Virus record (IMG/VR): IMGVR_UViG_3300018428_005326
Coordinates: 1 to 26,373 of that record
From: a virus
Length of the DNA stretch: 26,373 nt
Strand: one strand, 5' to 3'
Shown here: piece by piece, positions 22,356 through 26,373 of the stretch
Layout of the letters: every line of letters starts with the position of its first letter
Numbering within the stretch: the stretch's first letter is position 1
The notes under the pieces: generated by a model
Databases searched by the model: none
Told to the model about the DNA's origin: nothing
Seen by the model: only the letters and a program-made list of their open reading frames with translations
Translations under genes and position numbers: made by a program

Positions 22356-24713
22356 CTAATAATCTAGCTTAACTTGAGTTTCTATTTGAATTTTATTATT
22401 TTTCTTAACAGTATTTGATAACTTACCTATAGCTAATAACTCACCTTCATTGTTGTATAAACCAACAGAAGTAATAAATGCTGTTGGATCATCAAATATA
22501 TTTTCGTTTGTATCTGGGTTTTTCCCCGTTGGGTTTTCAGTGTAATTAAATTCAGAACCCTCCGCTACTGCCGAAAACAAAGTTCTACCACTTCTTATAA
22601 CTGCGTCATATTTTAATCTTTCAACGTTGATAGAGTTATTATCTATATTATCACTAGTTACAGAAAAACCAAAATCACCAGACACACCACTGGTTGGCCA
22701 AGTGAAATTCATACTTACAAACTCATCATCATTGTCTAAAACTATTTGATTTGTGTCATAAAATATAACACCAACTCTTTTTGCTTCATCAGAAATAGTT
22801 CTTCTTAATATTCTACCCTGATTTAAATTATTATTTACGGGCTTTGATCCGGCCGCTGGTTGATCATAATATGTCAGTGTTCTTTGTAGTGAAGAAACAG
22901 ACTCTTCACTAAAAACATTTCCACTTGAACCTAATAATATGTTTTTAGAATTATATAATCTCATAGTAGAGTTACCAACCAACACACCACTACTTCCAGA
23001 TAATTGGCCAGTTGGGTCAGCAGCTAATGCAGGAGCATTCGCAATAAGGCCGGGTGTTAAACCTCCTGCATGATCTGCAGCTGTTAGAGACCCTATGGCG
23101 TTGAACCTCCACCAACCCACTATATTACCAGCACTTGTTGATGTTCCAGTTAAACCAGAATCATAAAAGTTATTAAAAGTTCCTATAATACTTTTTTCTG
23201 GATTTGCCACAACATCAACTGTAGTATTTAATAATGTGTTTAAATTATCATTATATTTAGTTGTTCCATCTTTTAGTCTTATATTCCAAACTCTTAATTC
23301 TTGTATTTGCCCATCATAAGGCCCAGATATTTTTGGATCATTACTAGGAGCTAAAACTCCTCTATCTCCATCAAACTCACCATCTGTTCTACTAAAGTTT
23401 GAAACACCAATATATATATTATTACCACTTGGCCCATCAAGAGAATCAGTAGATCTTAATCTTTCTTGCCTAATTGGTATTCTTTGTTCAAGCATATTTG
23501 GTTGTGGTGTTGGGCCGTTTGAACTATCAGAACCCTTAAGTCTTGGAAAAACCTGTTCTTTATTAAGAAGTTTGTATCCATCAACATAACCCAACACAAC
23601 CCCAGATCCTAACTCAGCATCCCCCACATTATTTGATACTAATTCATATGGACTCCATGTAACTATTATATGGTGAAAATTACCATCAAAAAGATTTATA
23701 CCAACATCGTTAGGAACAAACAATCCAGAAGCTTGAACATTAGCGTCAGAAAAGTTTTCTGTAAAATTAGATTCTGTTTTATCCACATATGTGTCTGAGT
23801 TATTAGGATATGTAGATGTGTTTCTTATATAAAACCTAAAAGCTTCGTTTATACCATTAGGGCCTTTAGTTAACTCTAACTTCATAAATTTATTTCTTGT
23901 TTTATCGTCTGCAGAATTAGCTATTCTTCTAAAAAATAAAACAGAATCTTTTTGGTGAGGTCTTATTATTGCCTCTATTGTTATACCATCAACAATGTTA
24001 TCAATACCTTCAGCGGCCATATAAGGTGTATCATTAAGAGAAACACCAAAGAAACTTTTATCACTTAACCCAACTTCACCACCATATGGGTTTTTCAAAT
24101 CCAAAGCCCCAGTAAATCCGGTAGCGTGAGTATCATAATATAAAGGCTCTGCAGAAGAACCATCAATATGGCCAGTAATACTTTGTGTTCCTAAGTTTAA
24201 CTCCATTCTAAATGATGATGGTTTTATACCACTAAAACCTATATCTTTTCTCAAGTTAATTAATTTAAAAACAGATATATCCACACTTGTTGAGCCACTT
24301 TGTATGTTTGTTATTGATGGATCATAATTATCATCTAGATCTGCTCTATACAAATAGTATGCTATATGATCAAATATTCTTTGATGTGATGTTGTTGTGT
24401 TATATCCAGCAGCGGTGCTATAATCCATATCACCTTCACTCATATAAACACCATTAACCATATCGGCAGTTATTGATTGGCCAAGTATAGGTATTTCAGT
24501 AAAGTCAAATTTATATTTTATTTCATCTTCTTTATTAAAACCAAAATCTGGATTATCGTCGCCATTTAAAGAACCTATCTTACCCAAACTTCTTATACCT
24601 GTGAAAAAATGAGCATAAGAAGCCGAAGGACTAGTCTCTGATAATGAAACTGTCTCTATCTTCTCATTAACATAACTTTGGATAGTTTCGTCTTCAAAAG
24701 CTTTAAATGACAT
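22356..24713 (-). CDS. Tail-type virion protein with inserted LamG-like domain (785 aa)
   Basis: This paralogue keeps the N-terminal region (HFFTGIRSLGK at 35-45; FKLINLRKDIGFSGIKPSSF at 149-168) and the C-terminal module (VGVIFYDTNQIVLD 647-660, EFNYTENPT 721-729, FITSVGLYNNEGELLAIGKL 746-765). About 300 extra residues sit between them. Residues 241-540 of that insert form a LamG-like domain: GITIEAIIRP, FRFYIRN, NFHHIIVTWS, VVLGYVDGYKLL, NNIYIGVSNF, GQIQELRVWN, IVGWWRFN. The insertion turns a small virion protein into a likely adhesin. The ATG is 6 nt after the previous stop, and no good Shine-Dalgarno is seen, so coupling may drive its translation. Confidence 0.78.
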   Translation of the reverse strand: MSFKAFEDETIQSYVNEKIETVSLSETSPSASYAHFFTGIRSLGKIGSLNGDDNPDFGFNKEDEIKYKFDFTEIPILGQSITADMVNGVYMSEGDMDYSTAAGYNTTTSHQRIFDHIAYYLYRADLDDNYDPSITNIQSGSTSVDISVFKLINLRKDIGFSGIKPSSFRMELNLGTQSITGHIDGSSAEPLYYDTHATGFTGALDLKNPYGGEVGLSDKSFFGVSLNDTPYMAAEGIDNIVDGITIEAIIRPHQKDSVLFFRRIANSADDKTRNKFMKLELTKGPNGINEAFRFYIRNTSTYPNNSDTYVDKTESNFTENFSDANVQASGLFVPNDVGINLFDGNFHHIIVTWSPYELVSNNVGDAELGSGVVLGYVDGYKLLNKEQVFPRLKGSDSSNGPTPQPNMLEQRIPIRQERLRSTDSLDGPSGNNIYIGVSNFSRTDGEFDGDRGVLAPSNDPKISGPYDGQIQELRVWNIRLKDGTTKYNDNLNTLLNTTVDVVANPEKSIIGTFNNFYDSGLTGTSTSAGNIVGWWRFNAIGSLTAADHAGGLTPGLIANAPALAADPTGQLSGSSGVLVGNSTMRLYNSKNILLGSSGNVFSEESVSSLQRTLTYYDQPAAGSKPVNNNLNQGRILRRTISDEAKRVGVIFYDTNQIVLDNDDEFVSMNFTWPTSGVSGDFGFSVTSDNIDNNSINVERLKYDAVIRSGRTLFSAVAEGSEFNYTENPTGKNPDTNENIFDDPTAFITSVGLYNNEGELLAIGKLSNTVKKNNKIQIETQVKLDY

Positions 24714-24719
24714 AATGTT

Positions 24720-25586
24720 TTAGTATTGTAATCTAACAGAAAAAACTTTTTCTGTATCAAAAGTCTTTTTAACTGCTGGAGAAACCTTGGCTATTGCGAG
24801 CATTTCACCATCATCATTATAAAGACCAATTGTTGTTATAAATGTTGTAGGATCTGCTGTTAATGAGCCAGTAATAGATCCAGTAGTTCTATCAGATAAC
24901 GCTGTTATATTATTTGTGTAATTAAATTCTCTGTTTTTAGCTCTACAAAAAAAAGAAGTTCTTTTAATACTATTAACAGATTTAAAATTAACTTCATTAA
25001 TAGCTATAGTTTCAGCTGTTGAACCTTCACCAAATATAAAACCAGATGCAGGTGATGTTAAAAAGTTTGTTGATGTATTACCACCGTGGAAAACCAAAGT
25101 TCCTGTGTCGTAAAATACTGTTCCAACAACATTTGTTTCATCATTTTTCTGAACTAGAGTTCCCTTTCTACCAATACTATTATCAATTGTTGTATCTGGT
25201 ATATCAACAAACTGTAAGTTACCAACAGCCCCAAAAGAAAATATAGCTGTAACACTACCACTTAATATACCATCATCAACTGTTGTTCTCCCTAATTGAA
25301 TAGCTCTAAATATACCAGTTGTTGTTGTGTTGTCTTGTGCAAGTGGTATAGATGCATCTGATGCTGATGAAAAATAGTAATTAGTAAAGTGTCTAAAGGC
25401 AGAACTAAGAGGTGTAGTTGTTGTTGAACCTTGAGCATTTACTAAAAAACCAGTAGAACTAGCTTCTGCAACAAAAGAGTATATATTTCTAGCCGAAGCT
25501 GCTGTAGCCGAATCTATAACAAAGTTAGTAGTATATTCAACATCACTAACTGATATATCATCTTCATTAAAATTTGTTAACGCCAT
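24720..25586 (-). CDS. Tail-type virion protein, shared C-terminal module (288 aa)
   Basis: The most regular member of the three-paralogue set. It has FRHFTNYYFSSASDAS (64-79), FRAIQLGRTTVDDGILSGSV (93-112), VVGTVFYDTGTLVFHGG (153-169), FFCRAKNREFNYTNNIT (212-228) and FITTIGLYNDDGEMLAIAKV (249-268), ending KKTFDTEKVFSVRLQY. The chain is Ser/Thr-rich and beta-type throughout, typical of tail or fibre-base proteins. AAAAGG lies immediately before the ATG, a very short spacing. The gene sits between the Ig-like structural gene and the LamG-carrying paralogue, the tandem order expected after duplication. Confidence 0.78.
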   Translation of the reverse strand: MALTNFNEDDISVSDVEYTTNFVIDSATAASARNIYSFVAEASSTGFLVNAQGSTTTTPLSSAFRHFTNYYFSSASDASIPLAQDNTTTTGIFRAIQLGRTTVDDGILSGSVTAIFSFGAVGNLQFVDIPDTTIDNSIGRKGTLVQKNDETNVVGTVFYDTGTLVFHGGNTSTNFLTSPASGFIFGEGSTAETIAINEVNFKSVNSIKRTSFFCRAKNREFNYTNNITALSDRTTGSITGSLTADPTTFITTIGLYNDDGEMLAIAKVSPAVKKTFDTEKVFSVRLQY

Positions 25587-25599
25587 ACCTTTTCTCTAA

Positions 25600-26169
25600 T
25601 TAAGTTGTTGTTGCTTCATTAACTGTAAAGCTAAACTCTTTTCTAGCTCCAGTGTTTATACCAATAATATCCATAATTGTAGTTCCTGTTCCACCGCTAG
25701 CATTTTCGCCAGTTCTAATAGTGAAAGTAGCTAAACCACCAGCAGCTGGAATAGCTCTCGCAGCTGTCAAAATACCAATAGTAGAATCTCTAATCGTTGC
25801 TGTATATCCCTGTGGATCACTACCATTTTCAGTAACAACTGAAACAGTTATATCACTTCCAAAATCAACTGTTGCTTGATTAGGATCTAAACTCAATGTA
25901 GCTACTTTTAGTGTTCCTCTTGGTAGAGTTACTAATCTATTTAACAATGCTACCTCATCATTTGATGTGGGTTCCAAAACAGGTAGATTAATAATATCTG
26001 CCTCTGGATTAACTGTGTTTGCAATGTTGAATAATTGGTAATTAATCTCATCATCACCAAAGGCAAACTTTGTTATTTGAAAGGAGCCATCATTTCTAGC
26101 TAACAATTCTCGGCCCCTCTTAGTAAGAATTGCGTCTATAACTGCTGTTGATGAATCAAGAAATGCCAA
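25600..26169 (-). CDS. Virion structural protein with Ig-like C-terminus (189 aa)
   Basis: The N-terminal half has DAILTKRGRELLARNDGSFQ (12-31) followed by ITKFAFGDDEINYQLFN, a stretch I associate with structural proteins of T4-like marine phages; the exact position in the virion is not known to me. Residues 88-187 look like a bacterial Ig-like domain (VDFGSDITVSVVTENG, TATIRDSTIGIL, GGLATFTIRT, FSFTVNE). Such domains often decorate capsids or tails and stick to cell surfaces. The start codon is TTG, chosen because AGGGGG lies 7 nt upstream and the reading frame has no better ATG. It is the first of the virion genes fully inside the window. Confidence 0.75.
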   Translation of the reverse strand: MAFLDSSTAVIDAILTKRGRELLARNDGSFQITKFAFGDDEINYQLFNIANTVNPEADIINLPVLEPTSNDEVALLNRLVTLPRGTLKVATLSLDPNQATVDFGSDITVSVVTENGSDPQGYTATIRDSTIGILTAARAIPAAGGLATFTIRTGENASGGTGTTIMDIIGINTGARKEFSFTVNEATTT

Positions 26170-26249
26170 TTTATTTCCCCCTATTATTATACATAAAACT
26201 ATATTGTATTATAATTTAATAAAAACAATGCTTATAATAAATATAAGTA

Positions 26250-26373
26250 TTATTCACTATTTGTTTTCTTACTTCTGCTTCTTCTTCTTCTTTTTGGTTT
26301 TACTTTTTCTTCCTCTACAACCACTTCTTCCTCTACTTCTTCTACAGCCGCATACTCTGGAACTGCTTCTTCT
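26250..26373 (-). CDS. C-terminal end of a protein with acidic and Arg-rich tail (partial)
   Basis: The last 40 codons of a gene enter from the right edge and end at TAA 26252-26250. The visible part has an acidic, valine-rich stretch (EYAAVEEVEEEVVVEEEKV) and then a basic end (KPKRRRRSRSKKTNSE). I chose this frame because the minus-strand alternatives give low-complexity Arg/Ser/Gly runs. Such a charged tail would suit a structural or DNA-binding protein, but the body is outside the window and no function can be named. The 80-nt gap after it holds an AT-only hairpin at 26231-26247 and a TATAAT near 26210 with no clear -35 box. Confidence 0.6.
   Translation of the reverse strand, partial: EEAVPEYAAVEEVEEEVVVEEEKVKPKRRRRSRSKKTNSE

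Noticed and set aside
26231-26247. AT-only hairpin (CTTATA/TATAAG) as a terminator before the 189-aa gene
   Set aside because: The stem has almost no GC, and the following T-run is interrupted. Such palindromes are frequent in DNA of this composition.
1-26373. CRISPR arrays, insertion sequences, integrase or attachment sites
   Set aside because: Reading through the window I saw no regularly spaced repeats, no transposase or integrase motifs, and no terminal repeats.

Overview
The window is about 26 kb of AT-rich DNA from what looks like a tailed phage (Caudoviricetes) of the broad T4-like type. All convincing genes lie on the minus strand and are tightly packed, with 1-nt gaps and ATGA or TAATG overlaps. 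The T4-like assignment rests on a DnaB/gp41-like helicase, a T4 RNase H-type 5' exonuclease, a UvsX-like recombinase and a gp32-like zinc-containing single-strand binding protein lying close together, with large virion proteins further upstream. The host cannot be fixed. A Bacteroidota-style Hc1 mini-histone and a lipoprotein with a Cys-Ser-Asp-Asn-Pro start point towards the FCB group. Strong Shine-Dalgarno sites and TTGACA/TATATT promoters are less typical of Bacteroidota.

In transcription order (high to low coordinates) the layout is as follows. (1) 26373-18350 encodes virion proteins: the tail end of an acidic/Arg-rich protein, a 189-residue structural protein with an Ig-like C-terminus, three paralogues that share a C-terminal module (one has gained a LamG-like domain), and two more LamG-like proteins. 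(2) 18318-14477 holds two large uncharacterised proteins that share a KGG-x-WY module, then a small uncharacterised protein. (3) 14469-7040 is a surface-glycan cluster: a GT2-like/GT9/methyltransferase triple fusion, a protein resembling DUF4254, an RfaE2-type heptose-1-phosphate adenylyltransferase, a GT9-like/GT2 fusion, a GT4 enzyme and a GT-A-like protein. A mini-histone and a lipoprotein sit inside this cluster. (4) 7036-6207 holds four small proteins: a zinc ribbon, two basic proteins and a one-helix membrane peptide. The last two are short genes found by reading the DNA. (5) 6186-1 is the replication/recombination block: gp32-like, UvsX-like, a membrane protein, a 254-nt regulatory or structured gap, a small basic protein, a dCMP deaminase-like enzyme, the 5' exonuclease, the helicase, a small protein and a truncated FmdB-type zinc ribbon.

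The replication genes would form the recombination-dependent replication machinery. The glycan genes would build or transfer a sugar, possibly a heptose, onto virion proteins or the host envelope. The LamG-like proteins probably bind glycans during adsorption. Recognisable regulation includes three intergenic sigma70-like promoters, two near-consensus promoter matches inside glycosyltransferase genes, one likely terminator with an alternative fold, and a 12-bp inverted repeat that spans a promoter and the ribosome binding site it serves.
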